Assembly (NCBI GenBank): GCA_905233625.1
Contig: CAJOFJ010000013.1
Coordinates: 1 to 64,000 of the forward strand
DNA length: 64,000 nt
Direction of reading: 5' to 3'
Source: an uncultured Bacteroidales bacterium
GTDB taxonomy: Bacteria; Bacteroidota; Bacteroidia; Bacteroidales; WCHB1-69
Positions 42,285 through 51,530 of the stretch are shown piece by piece; position 1 is the stretch's first letter; every line of letters starts with the position of its first letter. The translations under genes and the position numbers were made by a program. The notes under the pieces are model-generated. The model had not been told where the DNA came from. It saw only the letters and a list, made by a program, of their open reading frames with translations, and ran no database searches.

Positions 42285-43451
42285 ATGCTATTCAAAGATG
42301 TTTTAGTGGATGAGTCCCTGAAAAAGCGCCTCATCAGTTTGGTGAAAGAAAACCGTATCAGCCATGCGCAACTATTTCTGGCACAGGCAGGTTCGCACGC
42401 CTTTGCCCTGGCCGTCGCCTACGCCCAATACATCTGCTGCGAGCATCCCGGAGAAGACGACTCCTGCGGCACTTGCCCCTCTTGCGCCAAGTTCGCCAAG
42501 TTGTCGCACCCCGACGTCCACATCATCTTCCCGAACTGCACCACCAATGAGGTCAAAAAAGACCCCGACTTCACCCAATTTGCTGCCAAATTCCGCCAAT
42601 TTGTGTTCGACCACAACTATCACATCGACATCAACGACTGGCTGATGGAGCTGGGCGGGGAGAACAAACAGGCTTTCATCAACACCCGCGATTGCGCTTT
42701 TATTGTCAATCAGAATAGCATCAAATCGTATGAAGGAGGTTACAAAATATATATTTTGTGGTCGGCGGACCGTCTGTACCGCGATGCCGCGCCCAAACTA
42801 CTAAAAACGTTAGAAGAGCCTGAAAACAAGACACTTTTCATTCTCATCACTGAGAATACCGAGAAGATGCTGACTACCATTCTGTCGCGTACCCAGCTGG
42901 TCAAAATACCCAAGCTCAAAACAGAAGTCATTCAGCAACAACTAATTAAAGAATACAATATCGACAGCAACCAAGCCGCTGACATTGCCACTTTGTCCGA
43001 CGGAAATTACAACCGTGCCATGGAACTGATGAGCGACAACAGCGACTACAAAGATATGCTGGATCAAATACAACTGATATTAGGTAGTGTGAGCGCCTTA
43101 GCCCAGCCCATGCCCAACAAGGCTGACGTCAATTTTCTGGCTGTGCGCGACTGCCTTGACAGCATCATTGCCCGAGGGCGCGAGTACCAGAAGAACTTTC
43201 TCTCCACCTTTATCCATATTCTGCGTGCCATGCTGATGAACAACAGCCATCAAGAAGCAATAAGCAAAGCCAGCAGCATGGAAAAAGACATTATCAACCG
43301 CTATGCCAAGGTCTTTTCACTGAAAAATGTATCTCAGATTTTTGACGAATGCAATCGCACGATGTACCATATCGAGCGCAATGGCAACTCGTCGCTGGTG
43401 TTTACCGACTGGTATCTGAAGGTGGCAGAGTTGATTGCTCCTCGCCCTTAA
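42285..43451 (+). CDS. holB: DNA polymerase III delta' subunit (clamp loader)
   Basis: A 388-residue DnaX/HolB-type clamp-loader subunit. It starts FKDVLVDESLKKRLISLVKENRISHAQLF, read in parts. A zinc-binding module holds four Cys (CCEHPGEDDSCGTCPSC), and YKIYILWSADRLYRDAAPKLLKTLEEP read in parts is typical of delta'. The P-loop position (LAQAGSHAF) is degenerate, as expected for delta', which does not hydrolyse ATP. Its 3' end overlaps the convergent OstA-like gene by 50 bases. Confidence 0.9.
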   Translation: MLFKDVLVDESLKKRLISLVKENRISHAQLFLAQAGSHAFALAVAYAQYICCEHPGEDDSCGTCPSCAKFAKLSHPDVHIIFPNCTTNEVKKDPDFTQFAAKFRQFVFDHNYHIDINDWLMELGGENKQAFINTRDCAFIVNQNSIKSYEGGYKIYILWSADRLYRDAAPKLLKTLEEPENKTLFILITENTEKMLTTILSRTQLVKIPKLKTEVIQQQLIKEYNIDSNQAADIATLSDGNYNRAMELMSDNSDYKDMLDQIQLILGSVSALAQPMPNKADVNFLAVRDCLDSIIARGREYQKNFLSTFIHILRAMLMNNSHQEAISKASSMEKDIINRYAKVFSLKNVSQIFDECNRTMYHIERNGNSSLVFTDWYLKVAELIAPRP

Positions 43452-44985
43452 CCCTCGGTATTGGCCTGACATACAAGTCTTCCACCGTCTCAGGACGATA
43501 ATACTGCAGCCAGCGGAAATCTTTCAGCCGCCGATCTTTATCCGTTAATTCACTATCCGGATATATTTTCCCGTCAGGTTCATTATAAAAAACAATACCA
43601 TCAATCTCATTGTCTGTCAGCACGATCTTCATCTCGCTGGTTGCCGACACATTCACCCCTATCAACGACGTATCCTCTTCGGTGATAAAATACACACACT
43701 CCGCATTATTGTAAACATACACTGTCTTCAACTGTTTGTTTGCCACAAGCCCTTCTATCGTCATTCCCTTGATTTGGTTAAACTCCTGTCCCTCAAACAC
43801 AGAAGACACAATAAAGCTGGACTTTTTCAGGGTAATAATCACATTGACAGAATCTTTCAGATAGAAAGTAATGGTATCGGCACTTAGTTGGTTCTCGCCC
43901 GACCACATCACAGGATTATAGAACATCAGGATTAGAGAATCCTTGACATTATAAGCCAGCGAATCGCAAACTCCCTGCATATCGTGGCGATAAAATTTCA
44001 CCTTGTTGAACGCCGTTATCACCTGTGGTTCCTGCAAAGTGTCGAACAAAATTCTCAATGTATCGGAATGCAAAAACAAAGAATCACGCCCCTCGTCAAT
44101 CAAAATCAGCTGATTACTGTCCGTAGCAGTGGAATAGCCCCCTAACTCATGGTGTTCCACATAATTACCTTTCAGCACATAACCTTTCACCGTGTCGGAA
44201 ACCACCACATTATTCCAGCCGATACCATAGCGTTGATTGCGATCGTAATACACACTATCCGCTCTTAAATGTTGCGAAGAATTGATCAACTCAACATCAT
44301 CCACCAGTGTAGCCAGATCGGTATTAGTTTCATACCAGCCGGCAGAAGTATAAATGGTATTCTCGTCTGACATCATCCGTGTGCGGGAAATAAAATACAC
44401 TCTTTCCTGATATGTATTGTACAGCAACGAATCACAATCCATATTATAGGAAGGGCTTTTCAGCAGCACCTCCTCTGTCAGTAGGACTTCGTCTCTTTGA
44501 GTATAATAATGACCCTGTACACTGCTTAATGTGTCATCAACATTAATCATTGTTCCCCAAGTCACATAGTACCCCACATCCTGCCGTAAATCATAAATCA
44601 AGCTATCGGAATACAAATGAGAAGTACCATGAACCATCTCCACCTCTCGCGCGATGGAAGCTACCCGCTCATTACCGCTGTAATAAGCCTTTTTCCCATA
44701 CAGCTGAACAGAGTCACCTATCAAAATCCGAACTGGTTTTCCGAAGGCTATCAAATAATTATCATCTTCATAAAAATAAGCGCTATCGCAATACCCCACT
44801 GTATTTTCCTGGCGAAAGACCACATGTCCCAACAACCTCTGAGCACCTGGCAACATTGCCTCATCGTACTCCAGCAAGTCGGCTCGGGTGTTGATTTTTC
44901 TGTTGGACTGGGCAAAACTTCCCCAACACGCCATCAGAAGACATGAATAAAGCAAAAGTAACACTTTGACTCCGTATTTACTCAT
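43402..44985 (-). CDS. OstA-like (LptA-like) envelope protein
   Basis: A 527-residue exported protein with a signal peptide (about 1-27, WGSFAQ). It has repeated LptA/OstA-like beta-jellyroll strands: DSAYFYEDDNYLIAFGKPVRI, DSLIYDLRQDVGYYVTWG, DSLLYNTYQERVYF and DSVYYDRNQRYGIGW. This fits the OstA-like family (PF13100) of Bacteroidota, probably involved in lipopolysaccharide transport across the periplasm. The start at 44985 (MSKYGV) is preferred to 45009. It overlaps the upstream MORN gene's stop by eight bases, so it is co-transcribed with it. Tail-to-tail it overlaps holB by 50 bases. Confidence 0.85.
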   Translation of the reverse strand: MSKYGVKVLLLLYSCLLMACWGSFAQSNRKINTRADLLEYDEAMLPGAQRLLGHVVFRQENTVGYCDSAYFYEDDNYLIAFGKPVRILIGDSVQLYGKKAYYSGNERVASIAREVEMVHGTSHLYSDSLIYDLRQDVGYYVTWGTMINVDDTLSSVQGHYYTQRDEVLLTEEVLLKSPSYNMDCDSLLYNTYQERVYFISRTRMMSDENTIYTSAGWYETNTDLATLVDDVELINSSQHLRADSVYYDRNQRYGIGWNNVVVSDTVKGYVLKGNYVEHHELGGYSTATDSNQLILIDEGRDSLFLHSDTLRILFDTLQEPQVITAFNKVKFYRHDMQGVCDSLAYNVKDSLILMFYNPVMWSGENQLSADTITFYLKDSVNVIITLKKSSFIVSSVFEGQEFNQIKGMTIEGLVANKQLKTVYVYNNAECVYFITEEDTSLIGVNVSATSEMKIVLTDNEIDGIVFYNEPDGKIYPDSELTDKDRRLKDFRWLQYYRPETVEDLYVRPIPRVKGEEQSTLPPSDTSR

Positions 44986-45649
44986 GGCACACAGCTTCTC
45001 CGTTAACACTCACAATCCTGTCATGATCAAATACCGTAACCTTCAAGGTGTCTCCTTCGGCGTTCAACTCAATATCCTCACCTTGTTTTTGATTATCCTG
45101 ATAATGCACTATTCTCACCAAATTTCCCTTGGCGTCGTATCCTTTCTGCACACCTGCACCTTTGTCGAACTTGCCTTCTCCGACCAGCACTCCACGGTCG
45201 TCATAGTATTTCCAGTCCCCATCAAAAAGGTCTTCATAAAAGAAACCCTGTTCAACTATCTCACCATTAGGATAATACAAGATATGAAGACCATGTTTCT
45301 TTCCGTGAAGATAATTGGTCGTGGAAACCTTATAACCCTGAATATGGAACTTATCCTCCTGACCTTCCAAGAGATCATCCTGATAAGTACAGCGAGTATC
45401 TAACTTGCCATTGATAAAGTACTTGACAAACGACCCCTGTTTTTTCCCGTTTTTCATCTCCACCTCTATTTTCAACGGATGTGGCGCATTGATAAAATAA
45501 TATTTGCACAGACCGTGTTCTTTCCCGAAACGATAAGATATGGCAGATTTGAGGCTACCGTCTTCAAAATACTCATATTTCACTTTTGTGCATGCCGACA
45601 TGGTGAGGATTGCCAATACCAGCAGAGCTATTATTTTGACGTTCTTCAT
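44978..45649 (-). CDS. MORN-repeat (YwqK-like) lipoprotein
   Basis: A 223-residue lipoprotein with lipobox TMSACTK (Cys about 20) and several MORN-like repeats, for example YFEDGSLKSAISYRFGKEHG, GLHILYYPNGEIVEQGFFYED and YYDDRGVLVGEGKFDKG. The YwqK family is sometimes named an antitoxin, but no toxin is present and the lipobox points to an envelope role. Its stop overlaps the start of the OstA-like gene, suggesting a two-gene operon. Confidence 0.85.
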   Translation of the reverse strand: MKNVKIIALLVLAILTMSACTKVKYEYFEDGSLKSAISYRFGKEHGLCKYYFINAPHPLKIEVEMKNGKKQGSFVKYFINGKLDTRCTYQDDLLEGQEDKFHIQGYKVSTTNYLHGKKHGLHILYYPNGEIVEQGFFYEDLFDGDWKYYDDRGVLVGEGKFDKGAGVQKGYDAKGNLVRIVHYQDNQKQGEDIELNAEGDTLKVTVFDHDRIVSVNGEAVCHE

Positions 45650-45725
45650 GTTAGTATCAGTTTTAATTAAGAACTAAGAGTTAAGAGTTAAGAATGTATT
45701 ATTACTGAATTAATATTTATGACAC

Positions 45726-45845
45726 TACCCCGGTCTTTGGCCACCCGTTGAAGACTTCGTCTTCTTCTCCTCTTCGCTCGGCATACTCAAAGTAAACTAT
45801 GGATCTGCACTCGCTCATTCGTCGAATCTAAAAGAAGGGGAATTT
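45726..45845. repeat. Roughly 120-bp MITE-like element, copy A
   Basis: From TACCCCGGTCTTTGGCCACC to AAAAGAAGGGGAATTT. It is nearly identical to the inverse of 61259-61378. The inner part contains GAAGACTTCGTCTTC and TTCGTCGAATC palindromes. Its two ends match the shorter elements at 16101 and 39990, which look like internal deletions. It lies downstream of the second DUF819 gene. Confidence 0.9.
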
Positions 45846-45853
45846 ATTTTTTA

Positions 45854-47029
45854 TCATATCGCTTTGAATAACAACGACAGCAGGAGTCCGAGATAGGTGC
45901 CGACGGCATAGCCCACCAAACCGATCACGATACCGCTGATTAACACCTTACGGTTTCCCATGGCACCGACGACGGGTGGAATAAAGGGGGGAGAACACAG
46001 CAGACCCACCTGTCCCACAACGAACAAATCGCCTTCCACTTTGAAGATACGACATAATATCAGATGTATTACCAGTGCTACCAGCATGATGAACGCGATA
46101 AAGCCCATCACCGCCAGTGCTGATGAGTCGATACTATAAATATCGAACTGAGCGGCCACCACCACACTGAAAATCAGGATAAAAAACATACCCAACTCAA
46201 ATGTTTTGGGGAGATTCCGAATCTGTGGAATAAATGATGCGGCGATAGCCAACGTAGTGATAGTAAGAATGATAACCAATTCATTCAATTTTCCGGTAAT
46301 CAACAAAGAAAGACCTGCGCCCACCGCTAGCATAGCCACCGACAAAAGCAAGCCCAGCATCATCTTTCCAAACACGCCCTTGGAGAACATGCCGCTGTAC
46401 TCCTCAAAACTATCGTCTTTCACTTCAACCAACTCAGATTCAACCGTTTCAGACTGGTCTTTGAAAGGCAATATTTTACGGAACAACCTGTATCCACCAC
46501 CCACGAAAAACATGATCAACGGGAAAGTCACTATCATCTCAAAAGTATAGGCGATAACAATGATGGACTCATCGACATGCAAGGCGGAACCCAAAGCGAA
46601 AAAATTCATGGTGCCGCCCGTATAAATACCTGTCATCATGGCCGCCACATTGCCAAGGTCCTTGATTCCCGCATGCTGGAATACGAAATAACCCAAAATC
46701 ACTGAAGTGACGATGGCAAACAAACCGGTAAACAGCACAATGAAAGTTTTCGGCAAGGATTTGGTCCACAATTTGAAATCCGAGTTGAACAGCATCAGCG
46801 GAATCGCCAGCGGGACGGTAATATTCATCAAGGTTTTGCTAATACTTCCCAGCTGAACGGCACCAGCGGCGTCCCCTGTCGGAATCAGTCCTGCCAGAGC
46901 CATGACAATACCCACAGCATACGCCATAATCACCGTTCCCACTTTCTTCACCCAATCAAATCTGTTATACAATAGGATGATAATCACTGGTGCGAGAAGA
47001 TACACTAAAGTTATCAATGTAACATTCAT
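45854..47029 (-). CDS. DUF819 family integral membrane protein
   Basis: A 391-residue polytopic membrane protein with roughly ten hydrophobic segments. It carries the same family motifs as the protein at 1996-3150: AMMTGIYTGGTMNFFALG, FNSDFKLWTKSLPKTF and LLCSPPFIPPVVGAMG. Substrate unknown, presumed transporter. The start at 47029 (MNVTLIT) is preferred to 47059 because the longer frame would begin upstream of the -7 element. It stands alone between repeat DNA and murD, which is divergent. Confidence 0.9.
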   Translation of the reverse strand: MNVTLITLVYLLAPVIIILLYNRFDWVKKVGTVIMAYAVGIVMALAGLIPTGDAAGAVQLGSISKTLMNITVPLAIPLMLFNSDFKLWTKSLPKTFIVLFTGLFAIVTSVILGYFVFQHAGIKDLGNVAAMMTGIYTGGTMNFFALGSALHVDESIIVIAYTFEMIVTFPLIMFFVGGGYRLFRKILPFKDQSETVESELVEVKDDSFEEYSGMFSKGVFGKMMLGLLLSVAMLAVGAGLSLLITGKLNELVIILTITTLAIAASFIPQIRNLPKTFELGMFFILIFSVVVAAQFDIYSIDSSALAVMGFIAFIMLVALVIHLILCRIFKVEGDLFVVGQVGLLCSPPFIPPVVGAMGNRKVLISGIVIGLVGYAVGTYLGLLLSLLFKAI

Positions 47030-47048
47030 ATATAAAAGTTTTAAACTG

Positions 47049-47056
47049 CAAAAATA
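47049..47056 (-). promoter_or_regulatory. -7 promoter element of second DUF819 gene
   Basis: Minus-strand TATTTTTG fits TAnnTTTG and lies 20 bases before the start at 47029. Confidence 0.6.
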
Positions 47057-47067
47057 CATAATTTTTT

Positions 47068-47107
47068 AATGTGCTAATGAATTAATGTGCTAATGTGCCA
47101 ATGAAAT
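47068..47107. repeat. GTGCTAATGTGCCAATG-type repeat
   Basis: AATGTGCTAATGAATTAATG and GTGCTAATGTGCCAATGAAA. The same phrases are at 40402-40515. It lies between the divergent DUF819 and murD promoters. Confidence 0.7.
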
Positions 47108-47151
47108 TCAAAGTTTATTTTTCTGAATTCTGAATTATCAACAATATTTAG

Positions 47152-47159
47152 TATTTTTG
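47152..47159 (+). promoter_or_regulatory. -7 promoter element of murD
   Basis: TATTTTTG fits TAnnTTTG. The TTG at 47157 that could extend MurD is inside it, so the ATG at 47178 is the likely start. Confidence 0.6.
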
Positions 47160-47177
47160 CACTTTATATCTTTTAGC

Positions 47178-48590
47178 ATGCTTGACCTCATTTTAAATCA
47201 GATTAGAGACAAAAAAATCATCATTCTTGGCTTTGGCCGCGAGGGAGCGTCTTCGTATCGTTTCCTGCGCAAGCACTTCCCGGACATGGAGATTGTAGCT
47301 GCAGACCGAAGCGAGGCGCTTAATATCAGCGAGTACCAAAACGACCCGAAGCTAAAATTTGTTTTAGGAGAGCACTATGCCGACAAACTCAACGACTATG
47401 ACCTGATTTTCAAGACACCTGGGGTCAATCTCAATCATATCAACTACTTTGTCCAGCCGCAAAGAGTCACCTCACAAACCGAGTTGTTCCTCTACGGCTA
47501 TAACCAGCAGGTAATTGGTGTGACTGGCACGAAAGGAAAGAGCACCACTTCCTCGCTGATTTATCACATTTTGTCCCACAGTCGAGGAAACACCTTCTTG
47601 GCCGGCAACATTGGCATACCCTTTTTCGACATCGTCGACCAGCTGGACGAAGAGTCCATCATTGTGGCCGAGTTGTCCGCCCACCAGCTGGAATACACCA
47701 CCATATCGCCGCATATTGCCCTGTTGCTCAACATGTACCAGGAGCATCTCGATCATTTTGCCTCGCTCAGTAATTACCAGTTGGCCAAGATGAACATCAC
47801 CAAATACCAGTCCGAATCGGATGTACTGATATACAATGCCGAAGACGAACACATTCCCAACCTCATCAAAAGCCACAATTACAAGCGTAAGATGTTCAAG
47901 TTCAGCAGCATGCATGCTATAGACACCGGCTGTTACTGCCTCAACGACACGGTGATACGTGTGGACAATGGGCAGGTGCTGGGCGAGTATGACCTGTACC
48001 GCTACGACAACCTGCCGGGACGGCACAACTACAACAACATCATGGCGGCCATTCTGGCGGTGAAGATGTTTAACATCAGCGATGAGGACATTCTTCAACA
48101 TTTGGCGAGCTTCAAAGGATTGGAGCACCGCATTGAGCTGGTAGGCACTTTCAATGGTATCAAGTTTTACAACGACAGCATTTCCACCATTCCCGAAGCG
48201 GCCATTGCCGCTGTCAAGGCTCTCCGCAAGGTTGACACCCTTATCATTGGCGGTTTCGACCGAGGTATCAGCTATGACATTCTGATTGACTATTTACAAC
48301 AGAATCCCATCGCCCATCTGGTTTTCACAGGTCCCGCAGGTCGACGGATTCAGCAAGAATGGGAAGCAAAATATCCTCTGCCAGAGTCATTTATCATTGA
48401 AGACGATTTTACCAAAATTGTGGACTACTGTCTCCGCAACACAAGCGAAGGGAAAGTCTGTCTGCTCTCCCCCGCCGCCTCCAGCTACGACCAGTTCAAG
48501 AATTTCGAGGAAAGAGGCCGCCGTTTCAAAAGCGAATTACAACATTTTTCAGAAAATAACGTTATAGAAAAAACCACCGAACATGAATAA
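47178..48590 (+). CDS. murD: UDP-N-acetylmuramoylalanine-D-glutamate ligase
   Basis: A 470-residue Mur ligase that adds D-glutamate to UDP-MurNAc-L-Ala in the cytoplasm. The N-terminal domain opens with IIILGFGREGASSYRFL, the ATP-binding loop is GVTGTKGKSTT (K121), and the central domain has VAELSAHQLE and LLNMYQEHLDHF. The substrate-binding domain holds GLEHRIELVG, YNDSISTIPEA and LLSPAAASYDQFKNFEERG in part. It is the first gene of a same-strand series; its stop overlaps the thioredoxin-like gene by eight bases. Confidence 0.94.
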   Translation: MLDLILNQIRDKKIIILGFGREGASSYRFLRKHFPDMEIVAADRSEALNISEYQNDPKLKFVLGEHYADKLNDYDLIFKTPGVNLNHINYFVQPQRVTSQTELFLYGYNQQVIGVTGTKGKSTTSSLIYHILSHSRGNTFLAGNIGIPFFDIVDQLDEESIIVAELSAHQLEYTTISPHIALLLNMYQEHLDHFASLSNYQLAKMNITKYQSESDVLIYNAEDEHIPNLIKSHNYKRKMFKFSSMHAIDTGCYCLNDTVIRVDNGQVLGEYDLYRYDNLPGRHNYNNIMAAILAVKMFNISDEDILQHLASFKGLEHRIELVGTFNGIKFYNDSISTIPEAAIAAVKALRKVDTLIIGGFDRGISYDILIDYLQQNPIAHLVFTGPAGRRIQQEWEAKYPLPESFIIEDDFTKIVDYCLRNTSEGKVCLLSPAASSYDQFKNFEERGRRFKSELQHFSENNVIEKTTEHE

Positions 48591-49134
48591 AAGTATTTTT
48601 ATCCTTCCTATATTGATTTTGATGCTGTCGGCATGCACCCAGGCCCAGTCCGAATCGGACAACGACCTACCCCCTGAAACAGAGCAGGTAATCTCCATGG
48701 CCATGGACAATCCCAACTTCAACCAAACACCTTCTACCATAAAAGAAACATACCAGGAAGACCTATCCGGCAACATCATCATATTGGATGACGAGAGTTT
48801 TGCCGAAAGAATCACAGACATTGACAATGTGAAAGGCCTTCAATACAAAGGCACGACTCCTTGTATTGTAGATTTTTACGCTGACTGGTGCCGTCCTTGC
48901 AACGCCCTCCATCCCGTACTTATGGAGTTGGCCAAAGAATACAAAGGAAAACTTATCATTTACAAAATCAACACGGACAAAGCCACGAAAACCGCCACTG
49001 CATTAGGTATCAGCAGCATACCAACCCTTCTCTTCTTCAAACGCAATGCCCAACCCGCAGCCCTTCGCGGAGCATTGCCCAAGAAAGATCTGAAAAAAGT
49101 CATCGACCAATTCCTTCAGGAAGGTGAAGAATAA
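48583..49134 (+). CDS. Thioredoxin-like lipoprotein
   Basis: A 183-residue protein with lipobox LMLSACTQ (Cys about 18) and a thioredoxin fold from about residue 75. The active site is W102-C103-R-P-C106, and the cis-proline loop is ISSIPTLLFF. The CRPC dipeptide and the membrane anchor suggest a periplasmic reductase or oxidase that works with the DsbD encoded at 57511. The ATG lies inside the murD end, so translation is probably coupled. Confidence 0.9.
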   Translation: MNKSIFILPILILMLSACTQAQSESDNDLPPETEQVISMAMDNPNFNQTPSTIKETYQEDLSGNIIILDDESFAERITDIDNVKGLQYKGTTPCIVDFYADWCRPCNALHPVLMELAKEYKGKLIIYKINTDKATKTATALGISSIPTLLFFKRNAQPAALRGALPKKDLKKVIDQFLQEGEE

Positions 49135-49145
49135 ATTCGCACGCA

Positions 49146-50000
49146 TTGAAAAAGTCATTTCTCTGTTTTCTGATTATCGCGGCCAGCGTATGTGATTCTT
49201 TTGCACAGCTTACAGATGCGTGCGTGGAGACTTCCGAACATCTGACCACTATTGAGCAACGTTTAGCCCACCTCGACAACCAGGATCCTGAAGTGATTGC
49301 GCTGCATTCTCTATTCTTACAAGACTGCATAAAACAACTTGAAAACCTCAAAGACAACGGAGACGATATTCTTTTTTATTGTCCAAACAAAAATGAGCTG
49401 AAAGACAGGGGACTGCAACTGCTGACTTTAGCCGACTCGCTTCACATTATATTTGCGGAGCAAATCCAGATTATAGATGAACTGTTTTATCAGAAAGCCA
49501 GGATAGAGTACATATTCGCGGACAACGACCGTGCGGAATACTATCTGAACCGTGCCTTACAATTCAACCGTCACCATGTGGATGCCCTGATTTTGAAGAC
49601 CCGGTTGAAATTTGAGGAGAAAGAGTACGAGGAATGTCTGGAATTATTCAAGGAATTATTCAACCAGAACACGCTCAGTGAAGCCCAGGAAAACGAGGTA
49701 TACAGCTTATCCTCAGCCTATTACTATGAAATATACAATTTGGGAGACTCGCTGGTAAAAGCCGACAAAGGAGCCTACGCCATCGATTTGTTCCAGCTAC
49801 TGGAGACCTTTTGTCATGAAATTCCCTCCAACTACTGCAACGACGACTATTACCATGGCATATTACGCTCAAAGCAAGGCGTTTACGAGTCGTACATTGC
49901 CATTGCCCGCGCCGCCCATGAGCGCAAGAACTATGAGTTGGAACGCAAATACCTCCGCTATGCCGAGGAGTATCTGAAAGAGAATGGGATGGAGGAATAA
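49146..50000 (+). CDS. Exported TPR-like protein
   Basis: A 284-residue helical protein with a signal peptide (about 1-20, CDSFAQ). It carries TPR-like helix pairs: AEYYLNRALQFNRHHVDALILKTRLKFEEKEYEECLELFKELF read in parts, and YELERKYLRYAEEYLKENG at the C-terminus. It probably acts as a protein-binding scaffold in the periplasm; the partner is unknown. The start is TTG, chosen because it is the only one giving a signal peptide, 11 bases after the thioredoxin-like gene. Confidence 0.78.
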   Translation: MKKSFLCFLIIAASVCDSFAQLTDACVETSEHLTTIEQRLAHLDNQDPEVIALHSLFLQDCIKQLENLKDNGDDILFYCPNKNELKDRGLQLLTLADSLHIIFAEQIQIIDELFYQKARIEYIFADNDRAEYYLNRALQFNRHHVDALILKTRLKFEEKEYEECLELFKELFNQNTLSEAQENEVYSLSSAYYYEIYNLGDSLVKADKGAYAIDLFQLLETFCHEIPSNYCNDDYYHGILRSKQGVYESYIAIARAAHERKNYELERKYLRYAEEYLKENGMEE

Positions 50001-50012
50001 AAAAACATATAC

Positions 50013-50981
50013 ATGAAAAACTCATCTATTTATCCCCTTATTATACTGTTATTGGCCACACTGTTTTCATCTTGTAAAAAAACAAATTTCAATAAAGAAA
50101 TGTGGGCAGAACGAGCAACGGAAATAACCATGGGTTGTGAGACCGATTATGAGAAGGCTAAAGCCATATACGACTGGATGTGCCAAAACATCATCTATGA
50201 CTACACCTACAGTATTTACCATGCCGACAAGTGCTGGGAGAATAGAACTGGTGTCTGCAATGCCTTTTCCGAACTTTATTTAAATCTGGCTGAAGGATGT
50301 GGTTTATCTGCAAAAATATTAAATGGTATATGCAGAAATTCCGACAATTCAGATGGGACGGGAAAACATGCATGGAACATGGTAGAAACTGAAAAAGGAT
50401 GGATTCTGTTGGACGCGACATGGGGGAGCTGCAACGGCCATGCTGATAATCTTTATAATGGAAATGATTGGGAAACATACGGAAAAATGAGTCGTATATG
50501 GTTTGACGTTGATCCAGACTGGATGATATTTACACATTTCCCAAGTGAACCGACAGATCAGCTAAGGTCAACCCCTCTTCCCCGCAACAATTATTTGTCA
50601 TTACCCAATATTAAACCTACATTAGGATTTTGGGGATGGAATGCGGCGAGTACCTTGGGCTATTTTCTGCAACACCCTTCAGCCAAAGCTCCGGTATGCT
50701 ATCTTTTCTCCAATGAGGTTTGGGACACGAATGTATTTCTGGAATACCCATATAGTATGGAGGACGGACATGAATATACCATCCGCATTCGGAATCTAAA
50801 TCCTGAATACCTGCCATCAAGCAATTGTTGGGATGTGGAGGATGATGTATATTCCTGTACGGCAACTGCTGGATTCACCTTGTACATTAGAGGATGTGGC
50901 ATTGTATATTATCCTTCAGCTTCCAAGCCCAAAACCGAGGATGGATTTCACAGTATAACTTATCCGTGCGAACAACAATAA
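50013..50981 (+). CDS. Transglutaminase-like lipoprotein
   Basis: A 322-residue lipoprotein (lipobox LFSSCKK, Cys about 20) with a transglutaminase/protease-like core. The triad can be read: Cys82 in RTGVCNAFSEL, His119 in KHAWNMVE and Asp134 in ILLDATWG. The C-terminal half (about 185-322) is a beta-rich domain with two extra Cys pairs. The enzyme could cross-link or cleave proteins or peptidoglycan stem peptides. It starts 12 bases after the TPR-like gene. A CAP-domain frame continues in phase after its TAA stop. Confidence 0.88.
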   Translation: MKNSSIYPLIILLLATLFSSCKKTNFNKEMWAERATEITMGCETDYEKAKAIYDWMCQNIIYDYTYSIYHADKCWENRTGVCNAFSELYLNLAEGCGLSAKILNGICRNSDNSDGTGKHAWNMVETEKGWILLDATWGSCNGHADNLYNGNDWETYGKMSRIWFDVDPDWMIFTHFPSEPTDQLRSTPLPRNNYLSLPNIKPTLGFWGWNAASTLGYFLQHPSAKAPVCYLFSNEVWDTNVFLEYPYSMEDGHEYTIRIRNLNPEYLPSSNCWDVEDDVYSCTATAGFTLYIRGCGIVYYPSASKPKTEDGFHSITYPCEQQ

Positions 50982-51101
50982 TATCCTGCCGCCGCTCAAT
51001 CCACAAGCAACATCGGTGGCGTATTCGATTATGACAAGGCAAAAAATGTAGTAAAAAATATCAACAACATTCGTCAGGCCCAAGGATTTCAGCCTCTGAA
51101 G

Positions 51102-51530
51102 ATGGATGCCTCACTCACAGAGGCCGCCATGCTCCGTGCCGCCGAAATGAAAGGAACTGAAACGATGTCACACACACGTCCCAACGGAGGATATGGGAAT
51201 ATCATCAATCCGTTTTTCGAAGTAGCTACAATCAACTATATTGTCCAACGTGGAGAAAATGCAGCATTTGGGCAAGAAACCGCCGAACAAGTCATGAAAG
51301 ACTGGATGAACTCACCGGGGCACCGCGACCCCATCCTTAGTAAGGAGTTCACCTGTATGTGTGCAGGTGAGTTCGATGGTTACTGGATACAACTGTTCAT
51401 GACCCCCAAGTCCAACTCAAAACTTGTTCGTGTAAAGAAGTCTTCACCAAACGTTGAGGAGGTCACCGTACGAGTCAGCCTCACCCGTAACGGTGAGGAG
51501 AGCAAGGTGTTGAAAAGAAAGAGACAATAA
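51102..51530 (+). CDS. 5'-truncated CAP/SCP-domain protein
   Basis: From the ATG at 51102 the frame encodes 142 residues of a CAP domain: SLTEAAMLRAAEMKG, SHTRPNGG (the conserved HTRP), GENAAFG and VMKDWMNSPGHRDPIL. Upstream the same frame is open back to the TAA of the transglutaminase-like gene at 50979-50981. Those 40 codons align with the N-terminus of the CAP protein at 53000-54190 (GGVFDYDKAKNVVKNINNIR, then LKMDASL) and begin with a signal-peptide end (AAAQ) but contain no start codon. So the gene has lost its start, or is expressed only from an internal ATG or by stop-codon readthrough. Probably a degenerate gene. Confidence 0.7.
   Translation: MDASLTEAAMLRAAEMKGTETMSHTRPNGGYGNIINPFFEVATINYIVQRGENAAFGQETAEQVMKDWMNSPGHRDPILSKEFTCMCAGEFDGYWIQLFMTPKSNSKLVRVKKSSPNVEEVTVRVSLTRNGEESKVLKRKRQ

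Noticed and set aside
44978..45649. Naming the MORN/YwqK-like protein an antitoxin
   Set aside because: It has a lipobox, is exported and has no toxin partner; its neighbour is an OstA-like envelope gene.
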